Source of the DNA: Burkholderiales bacterium | GTDB lineage: Bacteria; Pseudomonadota; Gammaproteobacteria; Burkholderiales; Casimicrobiaceae | NCBI GenBank assembly: GCA_031275075.1 | Contig: JAISPI010000062.1 | Coordinates: forward strand, 1 to 11,148 | Reading direction: 5' to 3' | Length of the DNA: 11,148 bases | Shown here: piece after piece, positions 1 to 7,813 of the stretch | Numbering within the stretch: position 1 is the stretch's first letter | Layout of the letters: every line of letters starts with the position of its first letter | The notes under the pieces: model-generated | What the model was told of the DNA's origin: nothing | Database searches by the model: none | What the model saw: the letters and a program-made list of their open reading frames with translations, nothing else | Translations under genes and position numbers: made by a program

Positions 1-928
1 TTTCATCGCTCGTGTCAACAGCGACCTGATCGGAAAATACGTCAACATCGCCAGTCGCACCGCAACATTTCTCAAAAAGTATTTCGACAATCGGCTTGGC
101 CAACACTTTGCTGCGTTGCTGATTGCAAAAGAAACGCTGCAACAGGCAGAAACCATCACGGCGCTCTACGACAAACGCCAATTCTCCGCTGCCGTACGGC
201 AAATCATGGAGCTTGCCGACAAAATGAACGCTTACTGGGATCAGCAAGCGCCGTGGACGCTCGCCAAACGTTTCGACACATTAAGCGATGCCGAGCGCGC
301 CGCGTTGCACGACACCTGCTCAGTCGCGCTTGAAGTTTTCCGGCTGCTGACGTTGTATCTGAAACCGATTCTTCCGAAACTCGCGGGCGACGCCGAACAT
401 TTCCTGAACATCGCTCCGATGAACTGGCGTGAAGCGGCAACAACGCTGCCGCCCGCGCACGCCATCAACGATTACACCCATTTAATGACCCGCATCGACC
501 CGAAACAACACATCGACCGCTTGCTGGAAACGCAGGCGCAAAAAAGTCTCGCTTCGGCGCCTGTCGCAAGCGTTGCCGTAGCGCCGCCGACACTCCCTGC
601 TATTTCCATTGATGATTTCACCAAAGTCGATCTGCGCATTGCCAAAATCGTCCACGCCGAAACCGTCGAGGGCGCTGACAAACTGCTGAAATTGACGCTC
701 GACATCGGTGAAGACAAACCGCGCACCGTATTTGCCGGCATTAGAAGCGCCTACACACCGGAACAATTGATCGGTCGTTTCACACCGATGGTTGCCAATC
801 TGGCGCCGCGCAAAATGAAATTCGGCATCTCCGAAGGGATGGTGCTCGCCGCCTCCGGCGACGACACTTCCGGCATTTACCTGCTGCAACCGGACAGCGG
901 CGCACAGCCGGGGATGAAGATCAAATAA
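1..928 (+). CDS. metG: methionyl-tRNA synthetase, C-terminal part (5' end outside window)
   Basis: This is the 3' part of methionine-tRNA ligase, the cytoplasmic enzyme that charges tRNA-Met for translation. The frame is open from base 2, giving 308 visible residues before TAA. The first visible residues (FIARVNSDLIGKYVNIASR) match the start of the helical anticodon-binding domain that follows the KMSKS loop in this family. The family signature NAYWDQQAPWTLAK follows at visible residues 76-89. After an Ala/Pro-rich linker (about 182-203), residues 204-308 form the EMAPII/Trbp111-like tRNA-binding OB-fold, with DFTKVDLRIAKI, an FAGI strand and NLAPRKMKFGISEGM. This extension marks the long, dimeric form of MetRS. 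The catalytic Rossmann domain (HIGH, KMSKS, zinc knuckle) lies outside the window. I see no clear terminator after the stop, so read-through into the transporter gene downstream is possible. Identification is firm. Confidence 0.96.
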   Translation, partial: FIARVNSDLIGKYVNIASRTATFLKKYFDNRLGQHFAALLIAKETLQQAETITALYDKRQFSAAVRQIMELADKMNAYWDQQAPWTLAKRFDTLSDAERAALHDTCSVALEVFRLLTLYLKPILPKLAGDAEHFLNIAPMNWREAATTLPPAHAINDYTHLMTRIDPKQHIDRLLETQAQKSLASAPVASVAVAPPTLPAISIDDFTKVDLRIAKIVHAETVEGADKLLKLTLDIGEDKPRTVFAGIRSAYTPEQLIGRFTPMVANLAPRKMKFGISEGMVLAASGDDTSGIYLLQPDSGAQPGMKIK

Positions 929-987
929 CCTTTCCGGAACCCGCCTCGGACGCGTTGTTTTACTTGCGCCGGGTGCTTCTGCCAACC

Positions 988-2778
988 ATGTTTACCCGAC
1001 TTTTCCGTCCGGCGCTTCTAAAATCCCTTGACGGCTACAACCGTGCTACGTTTCAAGCGGATCTGTCGGCCGGTATCACCGTCGGCATCGTCGCACTACC
1101 GCTGGCGATGGCCTTTGCAATTGCATCGGGCGTCACACCGCAAGCGGGTATTTTCACCGCCATCATTGCCGGTTTTCTGATCTCGATGTTCGGCGGTTCG
1201 CGCGTGCAAATCGGCGGCCCGACCGGCGCCTACATCGTGATTGTCTACGGCATCATCAGCCAATACGGGCTGGCCAACCTGTTGCTGTGCACCATGGCTG
1301 CCGGTATCTTGCTGTTCGTGATGGGCGCGATGCGTCTAGGCGCACTCATCCGATTCATCCCGGTCTGCATTGTGATCGGTTTCACCAACGGTATTGCTGC
1401 GCTGATTCTGCTCTCGCAAGTCAAAGACTTTCTGGGCTTGACCATCACCTTGCCCGATGAATTCTTCACCAAACTGCGCGTCATCGTCCAAAGTCTCGAT
1501 CAAACCAACTGGCAAGCCGTGGTGTTAAGCACTGCCTGCGTACTGGCGATCTGGTTCTGGCCAAAACGGATTTTGACTTCCGGCGATGCACTCAAGTCTC
1601 AGGAAAACAAACAGCCGGGCGAAAAAGTCGATAGCTCCGGCATGCTCGAAACAACCCGTATTGTCTTCGACAAAACCGTGGCGCACACCTCCCGCGGTTG
1701 GCGGCTTCTGATGCGCATTCCGGCGCCGATCGGTGTACTGGTCTTCGCGTCGCTGATCGTCACGCTGCTAACTCCATTGGGACTGTCCATCGAAACGATC
1801 GGCAGTCGTTTCCCCGGCGGTATTCCGCAAGGCTTTCCTGAATTTCAATGGCCGGAAATATCGCTCGAAACCTTGCGAAAACTTGCCGCGCCCACAGTCA
1901 CCATCGCTCTGCTCGGCGCTATCGAGTCATTGCTGTCGGCCCGCGTTGCCGACGCCCAGATCGACGACCGCCACGACCCCAATCAGGAACTGATGGGGCA
2001 AGGTATCGCCAACATCGTCGCGCCGTTTTTTGGCGGTATCCCGGCAACAGGCGCCATCGCCCGCACCGCCACCAACATTCGCGCCGGTGGTAAAACGCCG
2101 ATTGCAGGAATGATTCACGCGCTGACGCTCCTCATCATCGTGCTGGTCGCCGCGCCGCTGGCCGACTACATACCGCTGGCGGCTCTGTGCGCCATACTCA
2201 TCGTCGTCGCCATCAACATGGGTGACTGGCACGCGTTCCGCAAGATGCGGCGTTTCTCAATGCAATACCGCGTGATTCTGCTGACGACCTTCTTCGTTAC
2301 CGTCGTCTTCGATTTAACGTTGGCGGTCGAAATCGGTCTGACGCTTTCCGCGCTCTTCTACATTTTTCGCGTCTCCAACCTGACCCGTATCGAGCGCCTG
2401 TCACTCGACAACATGCCTCCCGGCGCCTCTGCCTACAAACTGCGTGGGGCGCTGTTCTTCGGCGCCGTCGGAAAAATCGAACCGCTGATGGATCCTCATG
2501 TCAATACGTCAGCGTTCGTCGTGCTCGATATCCAGCAAGTCTTTGATATCGACGCCACAGGGATGGACTGCCTGCTGTCGCTGAACAAAACGCTCAGAAA
2601 AAATGGCGGCCTTCTTGTGTTGTGCGCTCCGGGAGAAACCGTCCTCAGCGACATGGAACACACCGGCTTCACCGAAGAACTGGGCAGGGAAAATCTGGTG
2701 CCCGATCTGGACGCCGCGTTGAAAAGAATCCGGGATATCGTTTGGGCAAACGCGGCAACCGCAACGTCAGGGAATTAA
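988..2778 (+). CDS. SulP-family inorganic anion transporter with C-terminal STAS domain
   Basis: A 596-residue inner-membrane protein of the SulP/SLC26 family, whose bacterial members move sulfate, bicarbonate or dicarboxylates. Residues 25-190 and 245-460 are a series of hydrophobic segments. Family motifs include GGPTGAYIV (76-84), IESLLSARVADAQ (312-324), MGQGIANIVAPFFGGIPATG (336-355) and the following ARTATNIRAGG. Residues 482-585 form a cytoplasmic STAS domain, with VVLDIQQVFDIDATGMD (511-527) as its phosphate-loop-like core. Length is normal for the family. A hydrophilic stretch at about 196-243 between membrane segments appears longer than usual. The ATG at 988 is chosen because the usual short N-terminus before the first conserved block (FQADLSAGITVGIVALP) begins there. 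An in-frame TTG at 955 would add 11 residues. Neither start has a good Shine-Dalgarno site. The substrate cannot be told from sequence, and no carbonic anhydrase or sulfur gene is adjacent. Confidence 0.93.
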   Translation: MFTRLFRPALLKSLDGYNRATFQADLSAGITVGIVALPLAMAFAIASGVTPQAGIFTAIIAGFLISMFGGSRVQIGGPTGAYIVIVYGIISQYGLANLLLCTMAAGILLFVMGAMRLGALIRFIPVCIVIGFTNGIAALILLSQVKDFLGLTITLPDEFFTKLRVIVQSLDQTNWQAVVLSTACVLAIWFWPKRILTSGDALKSQENKQPGEKVDSSGMLETTRIVFDKTVAHTSRGWRLLMRIPAPIGVLVFASLIVTLLTPLGLSIETIGSRFPGGIPQGFPEFQWPEISLETLRKLAAPTVTIALLGAIESLLSARVADAQIDDRHDPNQELMGQGIANIVAPFFGGIPATGAIARTATNIRAGGKTPIAGMIHALTLLIIVLVAAPLADYIPLAALCAILIVVAINMGDWHAFRKMRRFSMQYRVILLTTFFVTVVFDLTLAVEIGLTLSALFYIFRVSNLTRIERLSLDNMPPGASAYKLRGALFFGAVGKIEPLMDPHVNTSAFVVLDIQQVFDIDATGMDCLLSLNKTLRKNGGLLVLCAPGETVLSDMEHTGFTEELGRENLVPDLDAALKRIRDIVWANAATATSGN

Positions 2779-2815
2779 CCACAAAAAACGCAAACCCTCG
2801 CCCGCGAGTGTATAG

Positions 2816-2849
2816 GTCGTGGTGAGCGCAACGAACCGCGACATTTTTT
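2816..2849 (+). terminator. candidate rho-independent terminator after the SulP gene
   Basis: GTCGTGGT at 2816-2823 can pair with ACCGCGAC at 2835-2842. This gives an eight-pair stem with one G-T wobble and an 11-base loop, followed by A and six T residues (2844-2849). It starts 37 bases after the SulP stop codon, in the right orientation. The loop is longer than ideal and the sequence lies beside dispersed repeat material, so the call is moderate. Confidence 0.45.
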
Positions 2850-2944
2850 CCTCACGCGGAGGTGCGGAGGCACGAAGAAAAACCACCGTCATTCTGCGCG
2901 AAAAGCCTCCTTTTCAAAGGAGGTGGCCGCCGAAGGCGGACGGA

Positions 2945-3078
2945 GGTTTGCTTCCCGCGATGCTCGTATTGTAGGGTGGGCAAAGCGAAGCGTGCCCACC
3001 GGAATTTGATTCTTGTTTTGATAAGGTGGGCACGGCTTAACAGCCTTTGCCCACCCTACACGCTGGTTTGCTTCCCGC
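2945..3078. repeat. 14-base direct repeats flanking the large inverted repeat
   Basis: GGTTTGCTTCCCGC occurs at 2945-2958 and again at 3065-3078 in the same orientation, 120 bases apart. The two copies bracket the 91-base inverted repeat. They may result from insertion into, or duplication of, a pre-existing repeat. They are longer than a usual target-site duplication and are not directly abutting the inverted repeat. Confidence 0.7.
2970..3060. repeat. large inverted repeat, GTAGGGTGGGCAAAG type
   Basis: The outer arms TGTAGGGTGGGCAAAG (2970-2985) and CTTTGCCCACCCTACA (3045-3060) are perfect 16-base reverse complements. Inner arms CGTGCCCACC (2991-3000) and GGTGGGCACG (3025-3034) add a further perfect 10-base pairing. 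The core GGTGGGCA/TGCCCACC occurs four times in alternating orientation (2975-2982, 2993-3000, 3025-3032, 3048-3055). The DNA or RNA can therefore fold either as one long stem or as two side-by-side hairpins. Similar sequences are familiar as dispersed intergenic repeats in proteobacteria, and their translation (VGKAKRAH) often appears as a false protein. Lying between convergent genes, it might also help stop transcription from both sides. Confidence 0.85.
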
Positions 3079-3147
3079 CACGCTGCGCTCGTGGTCGCAA
3101 TGACGCCTTTTTCTTTGCGTTCTGTGCGTTCTTTGCTGTTGCTATTT

Positions 3148-4590
3148 TTATCTTGCTTCTTTCTGATCAATACCGCCGCCCAATGATTTGTACAACGCCA
3201 CTTGGTTCATCTGCTTGGCTAACTGGACGCTGACCAATCCGAGATTGGCGGAATACATCGCACGTTGCGCATCGAGTACACTCAGATAGCTGTCCACTCC
3301 TTTTTCGTAACGCGCCGTCGCCAAGCTGAATGTCGCGGATGTCGCCTCTACCAACGCCTTTTGTGCCGCCAGTTGTTCGTCAATCGTTCCGCGCTGCGCC
3401 AGCGCGTCCGATACTTCACGGAAAGCACTTTGAATCGCTTTTTCGTACTGGGCAAGCGCAATCGCGCGATCGGTTTCGGAAACTTCGAGATTGGCGAGCC
3501 TGCGTCCGGTATCGAAAATCGGCAACGAGATTTGTGGGATGAACGACCACACACCCGAACCCGCCTTGAACAATCCCGACAATGACGCGCTGGCCGTACC
3601 AATCGAAGTCGTCAATGAAATAGACGGAAAAAACGCCGCCCGCGCTGCGCCGATGTTGGCATTGGCCGCTTTTAAACGATGTTCGGCAGCCAGCACATCG
3701 GGCCGCTGTTGCAATACCGCCGACGGCACTTCACCCGCCGTCAAATAGATTGCCGTGCCGAGGTCTTCCATCTTGGATGCCGTCAACCATTCCGGCAATG
3801 CCGGCGTTCCGAGCAGCAATGACAGCGCGTTCTCGTCCCGCGCTACCCATGCTGTGTAATTTGCCGCATCGACACGGGCAATTTCAACGCTGGTTTGCGC
3901 TTGCCGCAGATTCAACTCGGAAGCGACGCCCAGGTCATAGCGCTTTTTGATCAAGTCATACGATTGCTGCTGGCTTTTCAACGTTTCCTGCGCCACTTGC
4001 AACCTCTGACGGTCGGCCAGCCACACCAGATAGGTATTGGCCACTTCCGATACCAAACTGATCTGGGCGCTGCGCCACGCTTCTTCGGTCGAGAAGTACA
4101 GTTCCAGCGCCTGTTGGTTCAAGCTACGAACGCGGCCAAAAAAATCGAGTTCATAATTGCTGAGGCCGACGCTAACTCCATACTGACGCGCGATCATCGG
4201 CTGTCCAGTCGCGTTCAAATCGCCCGGCACCCGCTGCGCGGTTTCGCTGGCGCCGATGGCAATGGTCGGCAACACATCGGCGCGGCGAATGCGGTACATG
4301 GCCTGCGCGCTCTGAATGTTAAGCGCCGACACCCGCAAATCGCGGTTGTTTTCCAATGCGGTCTCAATCAACCGTTGCAAATGCGGATCGGAAAAAAACT
4401 CCCGCCAGCCAACGTCAACTGCTTGACGGCCGGTCGCGCTCACGTCTTGAGCGCGGTACGCCGATCCGGTTGGCCATTGTGTCGCAACCGGCGCTTGCGG
4501 CTGCTCGTATTTCGGAATCAGCGTACAACCGCCCAGTAACAATACGGCAATGGCCAGCGATAGCGTTTTCGGTTTCATCGTATGGTTCAT
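3148..4590 (-). CDS. RND efflux outer-membrane channel lipoprotein (OprM/NodT family)
   Basis: A 480-residue outer-membrane factor that trimerises into a beta-barrel with a periplasmic alpha-helical tunnel, forming the exit duct of the pump. The N-terminus has basic residues (K6, K8), a hydrophobic stretch (10-20) and a lipobox LGGC with the lipidated cysteine at 22, so it is a lipoprotein like OprM. SYELDFFGRVRSLNQQALEL (145-164) is a hallmark of the family. Two outer-efflux-protein repeats follow, the first about 65-260 and the second about 280-470, with the LLGTPALPEW junction at 259-268. The start codon is fixed by GGGAGGG lying 7 bases upstream. ATG at codon 5 is an alternative. It is the last gene of the operon, with one base between the permease stop and this start (TAAAATG), so translational coupling is likely. 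Confidence 0.95.
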   Translation of the reverse strand: MNHTMKPKTLSLAIAVLLLGGCTLIPKYEQPQAPVATQWPTGSAYRAQDVSATGRQAVDVGWREFFSDPHLQRLIETALENNRDLRVSALNIQSAQAMYRIRRADVLPTIAIGASETAQRVPGDLNATGQPMIARQYGVSVGLSNYELDFFGRVRSLNQQALELYFSTEEAWRSAQISLVSEVANTYLVWLADRQRLQVAQETLKSQQQSYDLIKKRYDLGVASELNLRQAQTSVEIARVDAANYTAWVARDENALSLLLGTPALPEWLTASKMEDLGTAIYLTAGEVPSAVLQQRPDVLAAEHRLKAANANIGAARAAFFPSISLTTSIGTASASLSGLFKAGSGVWSFIPQISLPIFDTGRRLANLEVSETDRAIALAQYEKAIQSAFREVSDALAQRGTIDEQLAAQKALVEATSATFSLATARYEKGVDSYLSVLDAQRAMYSANLGLVSVQLAKQMNQVALYKSLGGGIDQKEAR

Positions 4591-4591
4591 T

Positions 4592-7500
4592 TTAGAACCC
4601 TCCCGTTGTCGAAGGCGATGGCGTTTGTTTGTTTTTATCGTACTTGTACTTGAAGATGCTGCGCACCACGACGAAGAATACCGGTATCAGGAAAATACCG
4701 AGCACCGTCGTCGAGAGCAAGCCGCCGACTACGCCGGTACCGATCACGTTCTGTCCGCCCGAGCCTGCGCCAGTATTAAGCGTCAACGGGAACACGCCGA
4801 TACCAAACGCCATCGAAGTCATCAAAACCGGCCGCAAGCGCAAATGCACCGCTTCCAGTGTCGCGTCGATCAACGCTTTCCCGCGTTCCTGCGCGCTCTT
4901 GGCAAACTCGACGATCAGGATCGCGTTTTTCGCCGATAGCCCCATGATGGTCAACAAACCCACATGAAAAAAGATGTCGTTTGTAAAGCCGCGCGTCCCC
5001 ATCGCAAGCAACATCCCGATGATCCCAAGCGGGATCACCAACACCACCGAAAATGGAATCGCCCAACTCTCATACAGCGCCGCAAGACAGAGGAACACCA
5101 CCACAGCCGATAACACAAAGAGAAGCATCGCTTTATCTCCAGCCGCTTTTTCCTCAAACGATACGCCGGACCATTCGAGACCGAAACCCGGCGGTAACTT
5201 GCCGACCATCGCTTCCATTTCATTCATGGCGGTTCCCGAGCTTACGCCTTGCACCGCCTGGCCTGAAATCTGGATAGCAGGCAGGCCGTTAAACCGCTCA
5301 AGACGTGGAGAACCAAATTCCCAGCGCGTCGACGTAAACGCGGAGAAAGGCACCATCTGTCCCTTGTTGTTGCGGACGTACCAATCTTTGATGTTCTCCG
5401 GCAACATCCGGTGTTCCGCTTCCGACTGCACGTAAACGCGTTTGACGCGGCCTTTATCGAGAAAATCGTTGATATAGTACCCTCCCCACGCTACCGACAA
5501 GGTATTGTTGATCGCGCTCTGCGACAATCCGAACGCCTGCGCTTTAGGATGATCAATGTCGATCTTGAATTGTGGTGAATCCTCCTGCCCGCCGGGACGC
5601 ACCTGGGTCAGTTGCTTGTTTTGCATCGCCATCCCCAGCAACTGGTTGCGAGCCGCCATCAACGGCTCATGCCCAAGGCCACCACGATCCTGCAGGTACA
5701 TTGCAAACCCCGTCGCCAACCCGAGTCCCGGAACCGATGGCGGCTGAATGGGAATAATAAATGCATTGGGAATGCGGTTGAGCGCTGGTATCGCCCGTTC
5801 GATAACCGCTTTCGAGGAAAGTCTGGGGTTTTCTTTTGAAAACGTAAACCATCTTTTCAGCTTGGTGAAGAAAGGATCTGAGCGCTCGTCCCAGTGTTTC
5901 AATCGGACGAAAACCGAGGCCATGTTCTGGCCGTTGCCGCTTGCAAGGTTCATGCCGGCAATCGCCATCGTCGCATCCACGGTTTCCTTTTCGTTTTCCA
6001 GGAAATGTTTTTCAACCTGCTCGAGGACTTCGATCGTCCGCTGCTGAGTCGCTCCCGCCGGCAATTGCACCAAAACCATAACGATTCCCTGATCCTCTTC
6101 GGGAAGAAACGATTTCGGCAAATTCACAAACATCATCACCACAAGGGCAACAATGAGCAAATAAAACAGCATTGCCGCCAACGGCGCTTTCAGAATCACC
6201 GCAACGGTTCTCTCGTAGCGTATGGTGTTGGTTTTGAACATCCGATTGAACCAGCCGAAAAAACCTCTTTTTTCGTGCTTGTCACCCGCGTGAATCGGCT
6301 TCATGATGGTCGCGCACAATGCGGGTGTCAGAACAATCGCCACAAGCAGCGAAAGCACCAGCGCCGACACCAGGGTGATCGAAAACTGTCGATAAATCAC
6401 CCCTGTCGTCCCGCCGAAAAACGCCATCGGAACCAACACCGCGCACAACACCATCACGATACCGACCAACGCACCCGTAATCTGCGTCATTGATTTTCGG
6501 GCAGCGTCACGCGGCGACAGTTTTTCTTCGGTCATCAGGCGCTCGGCGTTTTCAACAACGACTATCGCATCGTCCACCAGCAAACCGATGGCCAGCACGA
6601 ACGCGAACATCGTCAACATATTGATCGAATAGCCGAGAATCGCCAGAATTCCAAGGGTTCCAAGCAATACCACCGGCACCGCCAGCATCGGGATCAAGGT
6701 TGCACGGAAGCTCTGCAAGAAGAGAAGCATCACCAGAAACACCAGGAAGATAGCTTCCATCAGTGTTTTCAACACTTCCCAAATCGATGCTTTAACAAAC
6801 GGGGTCGTATCGTGAGGAAAGACAGCCGTCATTCCCGGTGGAAAGTATTGCTGAAGCTCAGCGATTTTGGATTTGACGCGCTCTGCGGTTGCCAACGCAT
6901 TGGCGCCGGAAGCCAGATTGATCGCCAGCCCTGCCGCCGGCATTCCTTTATAGCGCGAGGAAAAGTTGTAGCCCTGGCTGCCAATCTCGATCCGCGACAC
7001 ATCCTTGAGCAGTACCTGCGAGCCGTCCTGTTCAACTCTTAGCAAAATGTTCTCGAACTGATCGACCGTTTGCAGTCGGCTTTGTGCTGTGATGGTCACG
7101 TTGAGCTGTTGTCCCGGCACCGCCGGTTGACCGCCCAACTGCCCCACTGACACTTGAATATTTTGCTCCCGTACCGCAGTAATAATATCGGACGGTACCA
7201 CTTTGAATTTATACAGTTTGGCCGGATCCAGCCAGATTCGCATCGCGTAAGGTGCGCCGAACAGTTGCACTTCGCCGACACCATCAATCCGGCTGATCTG
7301 ATCGACGATATTGGTTGACACATAGTCGATCAAATCAGACTGGTTCATACTGCCATCGGCAGAGTAGTAGCCCGACATCAGCAGAATGGACGACGAGGCT
7401 TTCATGACCCTCACCCCCATTCGCTGCACCTCTTCAGGCAAGAGTGGCATCGCCGATTGCAGCTTGTTTTGTACCTGTACCTGAGCCATGTCGGGATTGG

Positions 7501-7798
7501 TGCCGATACCGAACGTCAGAGTCACTGCCGCGCTACCGTTCGAATCGCTGGTCGACGTCATATACAACAGATTATCAAGCCCCGTCATCTGTTGCTCAAT
7601 CACCTGGGTGACCGAATCTTCAACCGTTTTTGCTGACGCGCCCTGAAAATTGACCCTCATCACAATCTGCGGTGGCGAAATTTCGGGGTACTGCGACACC
7701 GGCAGTACAAAAATTGACAGTCCGCCTGCCAGCGAAATAATGATCGCGATCACCCATGCAAAGATTGGGCGATCAATAAAAAAATGAGAAATGGACAT
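4592..7798 (-). CDS. HAE1-family RND multidrug efflux permease (AcrB/MexB-like)
   Basis: A 1068-residue inner-membrane proton/drug antiporter, the engine of the tripartite pump. It normally works as a trimer that cycles drugs from periplasm or membrane into the outer channel. The N-terminus MSISHFFIDRPIFAWVIAI is typical. Proton-relay residues are present: D409 and D410 in AIGLLVDDAIVVVENAE (AcrB D407/D408), K957 in GLSAKNAILIVEFAK (AcrB K940) and R989 in RLRPVLMTS (AcrB R971). Twelve membrane segments fall at the expected places (about 11-30, 340-500, 538-557, 890-1045), with two large periplasmic loops at about 31-335 and 560-885. Length is normal for the family. Several phenylalanines of the AcrB drug-binding trap are replaced. 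The start is set by GAGGAG (7807-7812) 8 bases upstream. It sits 15 bases after the adaptor gene. The substrate range cannot be read from sequence. Confidence 0.97.
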   Translation of the reverse strand: MSISHFFIDRPIFAWVIAIIISLAGGLSIFVLPVSQYPEISPPQIVMRVNFQGASAKTVEDSVTQVIEQQMTGLDNLLYMTSTSDSNGSAAVTLTFGIGTNPDMAQVQVQNKLQSAMPLLPEEVQRMGVRVMKASSSILLMSGYYSADGSMNQSDLIDYVSTNIVDQISRIDGVGEVQLFGAPYAMRIWLDPAKLYKFKVVPSDIITAVREQNIQVSVGQLGGQPAVPGQQLNVTITAQSRLQTVDQFENILLRVEQDGSQVLLKDVSRIEIGSQGYNFSSRYKGMPAAGLAINLASGANALATAERVKSKIAELQQYFPPGMTAVFPHDTTPFVKASIWEVLKTLMEAIFLVFLVMLLFLQSFRATLIPMLAVPVVLLGTLGILAILGYSINMLTMFAFVLAIGLLVDDAIVVVENAERLMTEEKLSPRDAARKSMTQITGALVGIVMVLCAVLVPMAFFGGTTGVIYRQFSITLVSALVLSLLVAIVLTPALCATIMKPIHAGDKHEKRGFFGWFNRMFKTNTIRYERTVAVILKAPLAAMLFYLLIVALVVMMFVNLPKSFLPEEDQGIVMVLVQLPAGATQQRTIEVLEQVEKHFLENEKETVDATMAIAGMNLASGNGQNMASVFVRLKHWDERSDPFFTKLKRWFTFSKENPRLSSKAVIERAIPALNRIPNAFIIPIQPPSVPGLGLATGFAMYLQDRGGLGHEPLMAARNQLLGMAMQNKQLTQVRPGGQEDSPQFKIDIDHPKAQAFGLSQSAINNTLSVAWGGYYINDFLDKGRVKRVYVQSEAEHRMLPENIKDWYVRNNKGQMVPFSAFTSTRWEFGSPRLERFNGLPAIQISGQAVQGVSSGTAMNEMEAMVGKLPPGFGLEWSGVSFEEKAAGDKAMLLFVLSAVVVFLCLAALYESWAIPFSVVLVIPLGIIGMLLAMGTRGFTNDIFFHVGLLTIMGLSAKNAILIVEFAKSAQERGKALIDATLEAVHLRLRPVLMTSMAFGIGVFPLTLNTGAGSGGQNVIGTGVVGGLLSTTVLGIFLIPVFFVVVRSIFKYKYDKNKQTPSPSTTGGF
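4598..4604 (-). promoter_or_regulatory. Shine-Dalgarno site inside the permease 3' end
   Basis: GGGAGGG on the minus strand lies within the last codons of the permease gene, 7 bases before the channel gene's ATG. It decides the start at 4590 and supports translational coupling of the two genes. Confidence 0.75.
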
Positions 7799-7806
7799 GC
7801 TGCGAA

Positions 7807-7812
7807 CTCCTC
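7807..7812 (-). promoter_or_regulatory. Shine-Dalgarno site of the RND permease
   Basis: GAGGAG on the minus strand is 8 bases before ATG at 7798 and starts one base after the adaptor gene's TAA. This is a strong site that fixes the permease start. Confidence 0.75.
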
Positions 7813-7813
7813 G

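Larger units (their letters stand above)
2887..3105. repeat. composite repeat bounded by inverted CGTCATT ends
   Basis: CGTCATT at 2887-2893 and its reverse complement AATGACG at 3099-3105 bound a 219-base block made almost wholly of structured sequence. Inside are CCTCCTTT/AAAGGAGG (2906-2913 with 2916-2923), CCGCC/GGCGG (2927-2931 with 2935-2939), the large inverted repeat at 2970-3060, and CCACG/CGTGG (3078-3082 with 3090-3094). The terminal similarity is only 7 perfect bases, with imperfect similarity beyond. The block could be a single MITE-like element or several unrelated dispersed repeats that piled up. No transposase is present. Confidence 0.4.
2779..3147. other. non-coding convergent intergenic spacer, repeat-rich
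   Basis: About 370 bases separate the convergent SulP and outer-membrane-channel genes. I find no credible gene here. A frame of 123 codons runs through on the plus strand from 2862, but it crosses the inverted repeats, has low-complexity Arg/Phe-rich content and ends inside the neighbouring gene. In order the spacer holds the candidate terminator, a purine-rich patch (2860-2885), two small hairpins (2906-2923 and 2927-2939), the 91-base inverted repeat with its flanking direct repeats, and a T-rich stretch (3106-3150). Confidence 0.8.

Noticed and set aside
482..985. 167-codon minus-strand frame opposite metG
   Set aside because: Antisense to a firmly identified metG. Its composition is rich in Arg, Gly and Phe, as expected for a shadow frame in GC-rich coding DNA, and no domain is recognisable.
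3078..3147. Hairpin CCACG/CGTGG plus nearby T-rich stretch as a terminator of either convergent gene
   Set aside because: The stem has only five pairs, and the TTTTT run on the plus strand lies more than ten bases beyond it. For the minus strand no T-run follows. It is better explained as part of the dispersed repeat.
2862..3233. 123-codon plus-strand frame in the intergenic spacer
   Set aside because: It runs straight through the inverted repeats, gives the VGKAKRAH-type peptide known from repeat translation, has low-complexity content and overlaps the 3' end of the outer-membrane-channel gene.
3895..4539. 214-codon plus-strand frame opposite the channel lipoprotein gene
   Set aside because: Fully antisense to a conserved gene. 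The His/Arg/Gln-rich translation shows no family motif.
5894..6493. 199-codon plus-strand frame opposite the permease gene
   Set aside because: Antisense shadow of the permease, with a very His/Arg/Gln-rich translation.
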